The notes beneath the pieces are model-generated. The model did not search any database and was not told the DNA's origin. It saw only the letters and a list, made by a program, of their open reading frames with translations. This document shows, one piece after another, positions 6,881-14,180 of a stretch of DNA of 20,401 nt. Numbering within the stretch: position 1 is the first letter of the stretch; every line of letters begins with the position of its first letter. Origin of the DNA: ZC4RG30 sp964632365 (GTDB lineage Bacteria > Pseudomonadota > Gammaproteobacteria > Steroidobacterales > Steroidobacteraceae); the NCBI GenBank assembly GCA_964632365.1, contig CAZWDR010000049.1:1-20401 (forward strand), written 5' to 3'. Both the position numbers and the translations under genes were made by a program.

Positions 6881-8506
6881 ATGATCGACACCCAGCTCCC
6901 GGTGACACTGACGTCGGTGTCGGCAGCCATGCTGCCGATCCTGGTCCTGCTGTTCCTGCTGATGGCGCGCGGCTGGAGCACCTCGAACGCAGCGCCGCTG
7001 GCGCTTGGCGTCGCGGTGGTGGTCGCCACGACGCTGTTCCGCACGCCAGTGCAGACCATCTTTGTCGCGGCGGGAAAGGGCATCTGGGATGCCATCTTCG
7101 TGCTCTACATCGTCTGGCCGGCGTTGATCCTCTACCAGGTCGCGCACGGGGCAGGAGCGTTCAAGGCCATCCAGCGGGGTGTACTGGCATTGATTCCCGA
7201 CCGCCTTCTGGTGGTGCTGGTCTTCGCCTGGGTGCTGACTTCATTCATCCAGTCAATCGCAGGCTTCGGCACGCCGCTGGCGGTCGTGGCCCCCATCCTG
7301 CTCGGTCTCGGTGTGAAGCCGCTGTACGCGGTACTGCTTCCGCTGATCGGCGGCGCATGGGCCAATTCGTTCGGGTCACTGGGCGCTCCGTGGCTGGCGC
7401 TGCAGTCGGTGGTCGATGTGCCGGATCCCACGCACACCCTGCAGCTGGCCGCGCTGCTGGTGTGGATCGGCAACCTCACCGGCGGACTGATGATCGCGTG
7501 GCTCTATGGGGGCACGTGGGCGCTGCGGCGTGGCCTGCCGGCAATCATCGTGATCTCGCTGCTCAATGGTGGCCTGCTGTGGCTGCTGCTGCCCGTGGTC
7601 CCGCCTATCGCGATGCTGATCGCCTGTTCCGCGGGACTCGCCGCAGCGCTGTTGCTGTCGCGCTGGGGCTTCTACCGCCAGGAGGATCGCAACGAACCCG
7701 ATCGCATCTTCATGCCTGAAGCCGGGCTGTCGCAGAGGCCGGCGGGTGCGGCGCCTGACGATCCGGGCGCAATGTCGCTGACCGTGGCATTCGCGCCCTA
7801 CCTTTTCCTGGGCATCCTCGCCGTGATGGTGCTGACAGTCATGCCGCTGCGTGGGCTGCTCGAGCAGGTGAGCGTCGGGCTGCCATTCGCCGCAACCCGC
7901 ACCGGCTATGGCATCGCCGAGCCGGCTGTGGAGGCCTATGCCGCCTTCACGCCGCTGACACATCCAGGCACTTTCCTGCTGGCGGCGGCGCTGTTCGGCT
8001 GGCACCTGTTCAGGCGACGACAATCCGATGCACGGCCCTCGACACTTGCGGGACTGCTGATGCGTGCGGCACGCGATGCACTGCCAGTGACCATCAGCGT
8101 CTCGGCGCTGCTGGTGATGAGCGCGGTGATGAGCCACTCCGGCGAGATCACCGTGCTGGCCCTGGGCCTGAGCGCAGTGGCAGGCAGCACCCTGTATCTG
8201 GCATCCGCCAATTTCGTTGGCATGCTCGGCTCCCTGACAACCTCCTCGAACACGGCCTCGAACGTCCTGTTCGCTCCACTGCAGGCCACCGGCGCTGAAG
8301 CCGAGGGCGTGCCGGTGACCCTGGCGCTGGCCGCGCAGGCTGCAGGTGCGGCGGTGGGCAATGCCATCTCGCCCGCTGATGCATTGCTGGGCGCCACCAC
8401 GGTGAAGGAGCCCGGGCTGGTCGGGGCCGTGCTGCAGCGGGCGGTGCCATGGGCGCTGGCCACCTGCCTGCTCATCGCGCTCGCCACCGTTGCGATGGTG
8501 GCATGA
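6881..8506 (+). CDS. LctP-family (L-lactate permease-type) transporter, copy 3
   Basis: 541 residues, polytopic. Signatures: KGIWDAIFVLYIVWPALILY, QSIAGFGTPLAVVAPILL, FGSLGAPWLALQ, TPLTHPGTFLLAAALF, TSSNTASNVLFAPLQ and GNAISPADALLG. These place it in the same LctP subfamily as copies 1 and 2, and it looks closer to copy 1 in the motif regions. Start ATG 6881 gives MIDTQLPV, matching copy 1; the nearest purine-rich site (GAGG 6863-6866) is 14 bases upstream, longer than ideal, so re-initiation after the preceding stop (6864) may matter. It ends the permease run: the next gene is 92 bases away with a different theme. Probably an inner-membrane symporter for a small carboxylate; substrate unknown. 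Confidence 0.87.
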   Translation: MIDTQLPVTLTSVSAAMLPILVLLFLLMARGWSTSNAAPLALGVAVVVATTLFRTPVQTIFVAAGKGIWDAIFVLYIVWPALILYQVAHGAGAFKAIQRGVLALIPDRLLVVLVFAWVLTSFIQSIAGFGTPLAVVAPILLGLGVKPLYAVLLPLIGGAWANSFGSLGAPWLALQSVVDVPDPTHTLQLAALLVWIGNLTGGLMIAWLYGGTWALRRGLPAIIVISLLNGGLLWLLLPVVPPIAMLIACSAGLAAALLLSRWGFYRQEDRNEPDRIFMPEAGLSQRPAGAAPDDPGAMSLTVAFAPYLFLGILAVMVLTVMPLRGLLEQVSVGLPFAATRTGYGIAEPAVEAYAAFTPLTHPGTFLLAAALFGWHLFRRRQSDARPSTLAGLLMRAARDALPVTISVSALLVMSAVMSHSGEITVLALGLSAVAGSTLYLASANFVGMLGSLTTSSNTASNVLFAPLQATGAEAEGVPVTLALAAQAAGAAVGNAISPADALLGATTVKEPGLVGAVLQRAVPWALATCLLIALATVAMVA

Positions 8507-8598
8507 CCCGGCATCCCGAATAAGGGCAGCGCGATAGCGCCGGCGTATCATCCACTCCGCAGCCGCATGGCGCCTCTCAACCGAACAGGGATTCCAAC

Positions 8599-9114
8599 AT
8601 GAACATCTCGATGCATCGCGCATCCGTAGGCGTCTTCGTACGTCTGCTCACCAATCTGGCCAACACGCTCGACAAGGCGGAGAAATGGGTCACCGAACGC
8701 CGCATCGAGCCCTCTGCCCTGTTGCACGCGCGCCTGGCGCCCGACATGTTCCACCTGACGCGGCAGGTGCAGATCGCCACCGACATGGCAAAGGGAACCT
8801 GCGCGAGGCTCGCCGGCCAGGATGTGCCGCGCTTCGAGGACAACGAGACCAGCTTCGCCGAGCTCAAGTCGCGCGTTGAAAAGACCGTGGCCTTCCTGCA
8901 GTCGCTGCCGCCCGCGGCCTTCGAAGGCTCAGAGGACCGGGCCATCACGATGCGGGTGGGCCCGCCGGGTGGTCAGCGCGAGCTGAATTTCGTCGGCCTC
9001 GACTACCTGCTGGGCTTCGGCACGCCCAACGTCTATTTCCACTATTCGATGGTCTATGCGCTGCTGCGGCACAACGGCCTGGAGCTGGGGAAGCCAGACT
9101 ACGTCGGCACCTGA
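8599..9114 (+). CDS. DUF1993 family protein
   Basis: 171 residues, normal for DUF1993. The family pattern is clear: a start MNISMHRASVGVFVRLLTNL, then LLHARLAPDMFHLTRQVQIA (a block I associate strongly with this family), KGTCARLAG, FEDNETSFAELKSRVEKTV and, at the end, YFHYSMVYALLRHNGLELGK. The protein is soluble, largely helical and probably DinB-like in fold. No biochemical function is established for the family to my knowledge. AGGG at 8587-8590 precedes ATG 8599 by 8 bases. It stands alone, 92 bases after the last permease, and is followed by two hairpins, so it is probably its own transcription unit. Confidence 0.9.
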   Translation: MNISMHRASVGVFVRLLTNLANTLDKAEKWVTERRIEPSALLHARLAPDMFHLTRQVQIATDMAKGTCARLAGQDVPRFEDNETSFAELKSRVEKTVAFLQSLPPAAFEGSEDRAITMRVGPPGGQRELNFVGLDYLLGFGTPNVYFHYSMVYALLRHNGLELGKPDYVGT

Positions 9115-9146
9115 AGGCGCCCGGAAACCCGCCGCCATCGGGACAG

Positions 9147-9169
9147 GGGCAACGGTGATACCGTCGCCC
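9147..9169 (+). terminator. Possible hairpin after the DUF1993 gene
   Basis: Arms GGGCAACGGT (9147-9156) and ACCGTCGCCC (9160-9169) pair over 9 of 10 positions with a 3-base GAT loop, 33 bases after the DUF1993 stop. There is no T-tract after it, only GTTC, so it may be a processing or Rho-associated structure rather than a true intrinsic terminator. Confidence 0.35.
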
Positions 9170-9243
9170 GTTCACACGCCACCGCTTCGCCCGCTGGCCT
9201 GCTCGGGGAAGGACTTGCACCGCCGAGTGCGCCCGTGCGGAGC

Positions 9244-9283
9244 GCAACGAAGAAGGGGCCCCCGTGGGCCCCTTCTTCGTTGC
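9244..9283. terminator. Bidirectional 18-bp hairpin terminator between convergent genes
   Basis: A perfect 18-bp inverted repeat: GCAACGAAGAAGGGGCCC at 9244-9261 and its exact complement at 9266-9283, with a 4-base loop CCGT. It lies 17 bases past the fhs stop on the - strand and 130 bases past the DUF1993 stop on the + strand. The GC core is flanked by A-rich then T-rich arm ends (GAAGAA/TTCTTC), as in bidirectional terminators where the U-rich stretch is the lower part of the stem. No separate T-tract follows on either strand. Confidence 0.75.
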
Positions 9284-9299
9284 AGCAGCAATGCGCCGA

Positions 9300-10973
9300 T
9301 CAGAACAGGCCGTCGATCTGGCCCTGTGCGTTGAGCTTGATCGTGTTGGCCGCCGGCACCTTCGGCAGGCCGGGCATGGTCATGATCTCGCCGCAGATGA
9401 CGACGATGAACTCCGCACCGGCCGACAGGCGGATGTCGCGCACATTCAGCACATGGCCGGTGGGCGCGCCCTTCGCGTTCGGATCGGTGGAGAAGCTGTA
9501 CTGCGTCTTCGCGATGCACACCGGATACTTGCCGAACCCGCCGTCCTCGAACTCCTTGAACAGCTCGGCGACCTTCTTGTCGAAGCTGATGTCGCTGGCG
9601 CGGTAGATCTCCCTGGCGATCGTGCGCACCTTGTCGGTGAGCGACATTTCGTCCGGGTACAGCGGCTTGTAGGCCGCCTTGCCACTCTCGGCGATGCGCA
9701 CCACTTCGTGCGCCAGCTCGATCGTGCCCTTCGAGCCATTGGCCCAGTGTGTGCACAGCACGGCCTTGGAGCCCACGCCCTCGCACAGCTGCTGGATCAG
9801 CGCATGTTCGGCCGGCGTGTCGGTGATGAAGGCATTGATCGCCACCACGGTCGGGATGCCGAACTTGGCCACGTTCTGCAGGTGGCGCTCGAGGTTCGCG
9901 AAGCCCTTCTTCAGCGCTTCGAGGTCTTCCTTGCCCAGCGCATCCTTCGCGACGCCGCCATGCATCTTCAGCGCGCGCACGGTGGCGACGATGACCGCGG
10001 CATCGGGCTTCAGCCCCGCCTTGCGGCACTTGATGTCGAGGAACTTCTCGGCACCCAGGTCGGCGCCGAAGCCGGCCTCGGTCACGGTGTATTCACCGAG
10101 GCGCAGCGCGGTCTGCGTGGCCATCACGGTGTTGCAGCCGTGGGCGATGTTCGCGAACGGGCCGCCGTGCACGAACGCCGGGTTGCCCTCGAGCGTCTGC
10201 ACCAGGTTCGGCGACAGCGCATCGCGCAGCAGCACGGTCATCGCGCCATCGGCCATGATCTGGTTGGCGCGGATCGGCTGCCTGTCGCGCGTGCGCGCGA
10301 CGATGATGTTGCCGAGGCGACGCGCCAGGTCGTCGAGGTCGGTGGCGAGGCAGAAGATCGCCATCACTTCGGATGCCACGACGATGTCGAAGCCATCCTC
10401 GCGCGGATAGCCGTTGCCCGGGCCGCCCAGCGAGTTGGTGATCTGGCGCAGCGCGCGGTCGTTCATGTCGACGACGCGCTTCCAGGTCACGCGGCGCACG
10501 TCGATGCCGAGCTCGTTGCCCCAGTAGATGTGGTTGTCGACCATCGCGGCGAGCAGGTTGTTGGCCGCGGCGATCGCGTGGAAGTCACCGGTGAAGTGCA
10601 GGTTGATGTCTTCCATCGGCACGACCTGCGCATAACCGCCACCGGCGGCGCCGCCCTTCATGCCGAAGCAGGGGCCGAGCGAGGGTTCACGCAGGCAGAT
10701 CACCGCCTTCTTGCCGATGGCATTGAGGCCGTCGCCCAGACCGACCGTGGTGGTGGTCTTGCCTTCGCCGGCCGGGGTCGGATTGATCGCAGTCACCAGC
10801 ACCAGCTTGCCGGGCTTGCGCTTGCCGATTTCTTTCACGGCGTCGAGCGAGAGCTTCGCCTTGTAGGGTCCGTACTGCAGCAGTTGTGCGCGGTCGATGC
10901 CGATCTTCGCGGCCACATCTTCGATGGGCTGCATTCTGGCCTGGCGTGCAATCTCGATATCACTCAGGGGCAT
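9300..10973 (-). CDS. fhs: Formate-tetrahydrofolate ligase (10-formyl-THF synthetase)
   Basis: 557 residues, the standard length. It makes 10-formyl-THF from formate, THF and ATP in the cytoplasm, feeding one-carbon units to purines and formyl-Met. The ATP-binding P-loop TPAGEGKTTTTVGL starts at residue 66. Other family blocks: REPSLGPCFGMKGGAAGGGY, DINLHFTGDFHAI, NPAFVHGGPFANIAHGCN, TEAGFGADLGAEKF and GEIMTMPGLPKVPAA at the C-terminus. Start ATG 10973 has AGGA (complement of 10981-10984) 7 bases upstream, a good ribosome site. It is monocistronic here, divergent from yebC and convergent with the DUF1993 gene. Many gammaproteobacteria rely on FolD alone, so its presence adds direct formate assimilation. 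Formate released by kynurenine formamidase (next cluster) could be one source; that link is inference. Confidence 0.97.
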   Translation of the reverse strand: MPLSDIEIARQARMQPIEDVAAKIGIDRAQLLQYGPYKAKLSLDAVKEIGKRKPGKLVLVTAINPTPAGEGKTTTTVGLGDGLNAIGKKAVICLREPSLGPCFGMKGGAAGGGYAQVVPMEDINLHFTGDFHAIAAANNLLAAMVDNHIYWGNELGIDVRRVTWKRVVDMNDRALRQITNSLGGPGNGYPREDGFDIVVASEVMAIFCLATDLDDLARRLGNIIVARTRDRQPIRANQIMADGAMTVLLRDALSPNLVQTLEGNPAFVHGGPFANIAHGCNTVMATQTALRLGEYTVTEAGFGADLGAEKFLDIKCRKAGLKPDAAVIVATVRALKMHGGVAKDALGKEDLEALKKGFANLERHLQNVAKFGIPTVVAINAFITDTPAEHALIQQLCEGVGSKAVLCTHWANGSKGTIELAHEVVRIAESGKAAYKPLYPDEMSLTDKVRTIAREIYRASDISFDKKVAELFKEFEDGGFGKYPVCIAKTQYSFSTDPNAKGAPTGHVLNVRDIRLSAGAEFIVVICGEIMTMPGLPKVPAANTIKLNAQGQIDGLF

Positions 10974-11159
10974 GGTGACTTCCTGTTATTCCGGCGGATT
11001 GTTTGGAGGGCTACCCGGTTGGGGCCAGCGCGCAATGATGTCCGAATCCCCCCGCCGATGCCAGCAAATAGGGCAAACTTGGGAGTCGGTTGCATGCCAT
11101 GGGCAGAGCATGCCCACGGCAGTTTTTCACGACAGACAGGCCACTGCAGACGGGGGTTT
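10974..11159. other. Divergent intergenic region fhs / yebC
   Basis: 186 bases separating two divergent genes, so it should hold a promoter for each. I found no strong sigma-70 pair on either strand. The notable element is the terminator-shaped hairpin at 11096-11127, listed separately. GGGGG (11152-11156) precedes the yebC ATG by 3 bases, a purine-rich but closely spaced ribosome site. Confidence 0.5.
11096..11127 (+). terminator. Terminator-shaped hairpin in the yebC leader
   Basis: Arms GCCATGGGCA (11096-11105) and TGCCCACGGC (11111-11120) pair at 9 of 10 positions (one A-C mismatch) with a 5-base loop GAGCA, followed after AG by TTTTT (11123-11127). This is a textbook intrinsic terminator for + strand transcription. 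No annotated + strand gene ends before it (the stretch upstream is fhs on the opposite strand), so it could be a leader attenuator for yebC, stop antisense transcripts of fhs, or end a small RNA. Confidence 0.5.
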
Positions 11160-11882
11160 ATGGGCCGCATATTTGAAGTCCGCAAGCACACGATGTTCGC
11201 GCGCTGGAACCGCATGGCCAAGCAGTTCGCGAAGATCGGCAAGGACATCACCATCGCCGTGAAGTCCGGCGGCAGTGATCCGGGCAGCAACCCGGCGCTG
11301 CGGCGCGTCATCCAGAACGCACGCGCCGTGAACATGCCGAAGGACAAGGTCGAAGCCGCCATCAAGCGCGCCAGCGGCCGCGACGCGACGAACTATTCCG
11401 AGATCATCTACGAAGGCTACGCGCCGCATGGTGTGGCCGTGCTGGTCGAGACGGCCACCGACAACCCCACCCGCACCGTGGCGAACGTGCGCAGCATCTT
11501 CTCGAAGCATGGCGGCAATTTCGGCAGCACCGGCAGCGTGAGCTTCATGTTCCGCAAGATGGGCGTGTTCCGCCTCGACCCGGCCGGCATCGATCACGAC
11601 GAGCTCGAACTGTTCCTGATCGACCACGGCCTCGACGAGATGGGTGAAGGCACCGGCGAGAAGGGCGAGCCGCAGCTCGTGGTGCGCTGCCCCTTCGAGG
11701 ACTTCGGCCAGATGCAGAAGGCGCTGGAAGAGCGCGGCATCACGCCGCTGTCGGCCACGCACGAATACATCCCGGGCACGGCCAACACGCTGGCCGAGGC
11801 CGAGGCCACCGAGGTGATGACACTGCTCGACAAGCTCGAGCAGGACGAAGACGTGCAGAACGTCTATCACACGCTGGCCTGA
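11160..11882 (+). CDS. YebC/PmpR-family protein (DUF28), non-canonical N-terminal subtype
   Basis: 240 residues, full YebC length. The family core is unmistakable: SGGSDPGSNPALRRVIQNAR, NMPKDKVEAAIKRASG, YEGYAPHGVAVLVETATDNP, NRT-type VANVRSIFSKHGG, GSTGSVSFMF and, at the end, LLDKLEQDEDVQNVYHTLA. The N-terminus is MGRIFEVRKHTMFARWNRMA, not the usual MAGHSKWANI of the ruvC-linked YebC; this form resembles the versions I associate with Bacteroidetes. The housekeeping copy is therefore probably elsewhere in the genome and this is a paralogue. YebC proteins were long called transcription regulators; newer work on the family, including mitochondrial TACO1, links them to ribosomes and translation of proline-rich stretches. 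Start ATG 11160. An open frame continues far upstream, but that stretch is antisense to fhs and not coding. Confidence 0.92.
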   Translation: MGRIFEVRKHTMFARWNRMAKQFAKIGKDITIAVKSGGSDPGSNPALRRVIQNARAVNMPKDKVEAAIKRASGRDATNYSEIIYEGYAPHGVAVLVETATDNPTRTVANVRSIFSKHGGNFGSTGSVSFMFRKMGVFRLDPAGIDHDELELFLIDHGLDEMGEGTGEKGEPQLVVRCPFEDFGQMQKALEERGITPLSATHEYIPGTANTLAEAEATEVMTLLDKLEQDEDVQNVYHTLA

Positions 11883-12003
11883 GGGCCGCCAGGCCGTGGC
11901 GGGGGCCCGCGGGAATGAACCTTCCTGATTCAGGGCCTGCGGGAACTCCCCGGACGGTAGACTGCCTGATTACGTCAAACGTGCGTCAGGCCAGGTAGTT
12001 CTA
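11883..12003 (+). promoter_or_regulatory. Leader of the TonB-receptor gene with a dyad
   Basis: 121 bases between yebC and the receptor gene. Just past the yebC stop is a 6-bp stem CCGCCA/TGGCGG (11886-11891 with 11897-11902), without a T-tract. From 11964 to 11991 there is an interrupted dyad: GCCTGA and ACG on the left mirror CGT and TCAGGC on the right around TCAAA. It ends 12 bases before the receptor ATG, a position that fits an operator or a 5' hairpin near the ribosome site. I see no clear -35/-10 pair and no recognised regulator box. Confidence 0.4.
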
Positions 12004-14136
12004 ATGAAGCGTATCAATCATCGGTTTCTGCTCGCGACCAGCTGCTGCATCGCCGCGCTTCCCGCTGCGGCCGCCGCACCGGGTTCAGCTTCAGGTGCGC
12101 AGGACGTGCTCGATCCGATCATCGTCAGCGCCACGCGCCTGCGCGGCGTCGCCGATCTGGACGTGCCGGCCTCGGTCACCACGATCAGCGTCGGGGCGGA
12201 CAGCAACGGCCGGCTGAGCGATGTCAGCGAGCTGCTCGCCGGCGTGCCGGGCGTCACGGCACTGGACCGCCAGAACTACGCGCAGGACACGCAGCTGTCG
12301 ATCCGCGGCTTCGGTTCGCGTGCCACGTTCGGTGTGCGCGGCCTCCGGCTGTATGCCGATGGCATCCCCGCCTCGATGCCCGATGGCCAGGGACAGCTGT
12401 CGCACTACTCGGTGCTGGGCGCCGACCGCCTGCAGATCATGCGCGGCCCGTTCTCCGCGCTGCATGGCAACTCCTCCGGTGGCGTGGTGCAGATCTGGAG
12501 CCGCGAGGGCACCGCGGAACCTTCCGGTCGCCTGCGCGCCACCTTCGGCAGCTACGACACCACCTCGCTGGGCGCGCAGGCGCTGGGCGCTTCCGGTCCG
12601 CTCGACTACAACCTGGCAGTCTCGCGCTTCGAGACCGATGGCTATCGCGAGCATGCCGCCGCACGGCGCGACTCGGTGAACCTGCGCCTCGGCATCGACT
12701 TCGGCGCAGGCCAGACGTTGACGCTGGTCGGCAACTACATGGACCAGCCGGATGCGCAGGATCCTCTCGGCGTCACGCCCGACGCGTGGCGCGCGAACCC
12801 GCGCGGCACGGCGTCGCAGGCCTTCGATTTCAACACGCGCAAGTCCGCCGAGCAGCTGCAGGGCGGCGCGATCTACACGCACGAGATCGGGGCGCATTCA
12901 CTGCGCGCGCAGATCTACACCGGCAATCGCAAGGTCGAGCAGTTCCTGCCGATCCCGGCCGGACCGCAGAACAGCCCGACCCACGCGGGCGGCGTGATCA
13001 ACCTCGACGGCGACTATGAAGGCGGGGATCTGCGCTGGTCCTATGTCGGCGAGGTGAGTGGCCGCCTGTTCGAGCTGACGGCCGGAACGAACCTCGATCG
13101 CCAGAACCAGTTGCGTCGCGGCTACGAGAACTTCGTCGGCACCGAGGTCGGCGTGCGCGGCAGCCTGCGCCGCGACGAGACCAACCGCATCCGCAACTTC
13201 GACCAGTTCGCGCAGGGCTTCCTGCAGATTTCCGACCGCTGGTCGATGCTGGCCGGACTGCGCCACAGCGAGGTGCGCTTCCGCTCGCAGGACCGTTACA
13301 TCGTCGGCGCCAACCCGGACGACAGCGGCACACGCAAATACTCCGACACCACGCTGGTGGGCGGTGTGATGTTCCGTCCCACCGCGGCGCTGCGCCTCTA
13401 TGCGTCGGTGGGCGACGGCTTCGAGACGCCGACATTCAACGAAGTGTCCTATCGCACCGATGGCGGCCCGGGCCTGGCGTTCGACCTGAGCGCGGCACGC
13501 AGCCAGAACTACGAGCTGGGCGCAAAGTGGCGGCCGCTGGGCGGCATCGAAGTGGATGCCGCGGTGTTCCGCGCCGAGACCGATGACGAGCTGGTCGTGG
13601 CGCGCAACAGCGGCGGTCGCAGCAGCTTCGCGAACGTCGACGAAACCCGTCGCCAGGGCATCGAGGCGTCGCTGGCCATGCCGCTGGCGGCTGACCTGAT
13701 GCTGCATGCCTCCTACACCCTGCTCGATGCGGAGTTCCGCAGCGACTACCTGGTCTGCACCGGCACCCCCTGCACGGCGCCAAACGTGACCGTGCCGGCG
13801 GGGTCGCGCATTCCCGGTGTGGCGCGCCACCAGGGCGCGCTGGGTGTGCGCTGGTCGCCTGGAGCGTGGCAGGCGGCGCTCGAATTCGAGGCGCGCAGCG
13901 GCATGGTGGTCAATGACCTCGGCACGACCGCGGCCCCCGGGTTCGGCATCTGGCACGCCGAACTCGGCCGCAACTGGGATCTGTCCGGCAGCACGCTGCG
14001 CGGCTTCGCGCGCGTCGAGAACCTGCTCGACAAGACGCATGTCGGCTCGGTGATCGTCAACGAGGGCAACACCCGCTTCTTCGAGGCCGGCCTGCCGCGC
14101 AATGCGATGGTCGGCCTGCAGTGGAGCTGGCACTGA
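12004..14136 (+). CDS. pqqU: TonB-dependent outer-membrane receptor, YncD/PqqU type
   Basis: 710 residues: signal peptide (about 1-25), TonB-box-like DPIIVSATR (37-45), plug domain, then a 22-strand barrel. It matches E. coli YncD, now known as the PQQ (pyrroloquinoline quinone) receptor PqqU, at many points: RQNYAQDTQLSIRGFGSRAT (89-108), RLYADGIPASMPDGQGQ, RGPFSALHGNSSGGV, PTHAGGVINL, GYENF, LRRDE, GDGFETPTFNEVSYR, ARNSGGRSSF with TRRQG, and NLLDKTHVGSVIVNEGNTRFF near the end. Such continuous agreement, including loop segments, makes a PqqU-type receptor more likely than a siderophore receptor. The last residues are WSWH; a terminal aromatic is usual for barrel assembly, here followed by one His. 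It lies 44 bases before the kynurenine genes and could share their transcript; no functional link is established. Confidence 0.88.
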   Translation: MKRINHRFLLATSCCIAALPAAAAAPGSASGAQDVLDPIIVSATRLRGVADLDVPASVTTISVGADSNGRLSDVSELLAGVPGVTALDRQNYAQDTQLSIRGFGSRATFGVRGLRLYADGIPASMPDGQGQLSHYSVLGADRLQIMRGPFSALHGNSSGGVVQIWSREGTAEPSGRLRATFGSYDTTSLGAQALGASGPLDYNLAVSRFETDGYREHAAARRDSVNLRLGIDFGAGQTLTLVGNYMDQPDAQDPLGVTPDAWRANPRGTASQAFDFNTRKSAEQLQGGAIYTHEIGAHSLRAQIYTGNRKVEQFLPIPAGPQNSPTHAGGVINLDGDYEGGDLRWSYVGEVSGRLFELTAGTNLDRQNQLRRGYENFVGTEVGVRGSLRRDETNRIRNFDQFAQGFLQISDRWSMLAGLRHSEVRFRSQDRYIVGANPDDSGTRKYSDTTLVGGVMFRPTAALRLYASVGDGFETPTFNEVSYRTDGGPGLAFDLSAARSQNYELGAKWRPLGGIEVDAAVFRAETDDELVVARNSGGRSSFANVDETRRQGIEASLAMPLAADLMLHASYTLLDAEFRSDYLVCTGTPCTAPNVTVPAGSRIPGVARHQGALGVRWSPGAWQAALEFEARSGMVVNDLGTTAAPGFGIWHAELGRNWDLSGSTLRGFARVENLLDKTHVGSVIVNEGNTRFFEAGLPRNAMVGLQWSWH

Positions 14137-14180
14137 TCCGGCCCGGCCGATCCGATTAGAATGGGCTGGAGGTGAATGCC
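14137..14180 (+). promoter_or_regulatory. Gap before the kynurenine genes with start-deciding ribosome site
   Basis: 44 bases. GGAGG at 14168-14172 lies 8 bases before ATG 14181 and supports that start over GTG 14172, which would overlap the site. TAGAAT at 14156-14161 resembles a -10 box, but no matching -35 is visible and the spacing to the ribosome site is short, so a separate promoter here is doubtful. Confidence 0.5.

Noticed and set aside
9264..11159. Long open frame on the + strand running through fhs into yebC (about 630 extra codons)
   Set aside because: It is the antisense frame of fhs, kept open by high GC and third-position bias. Fhs matches its family along the whole - strand frame, and the antisense product (rich in Arg, His, Asp, Val, Leu) resembles nothing.
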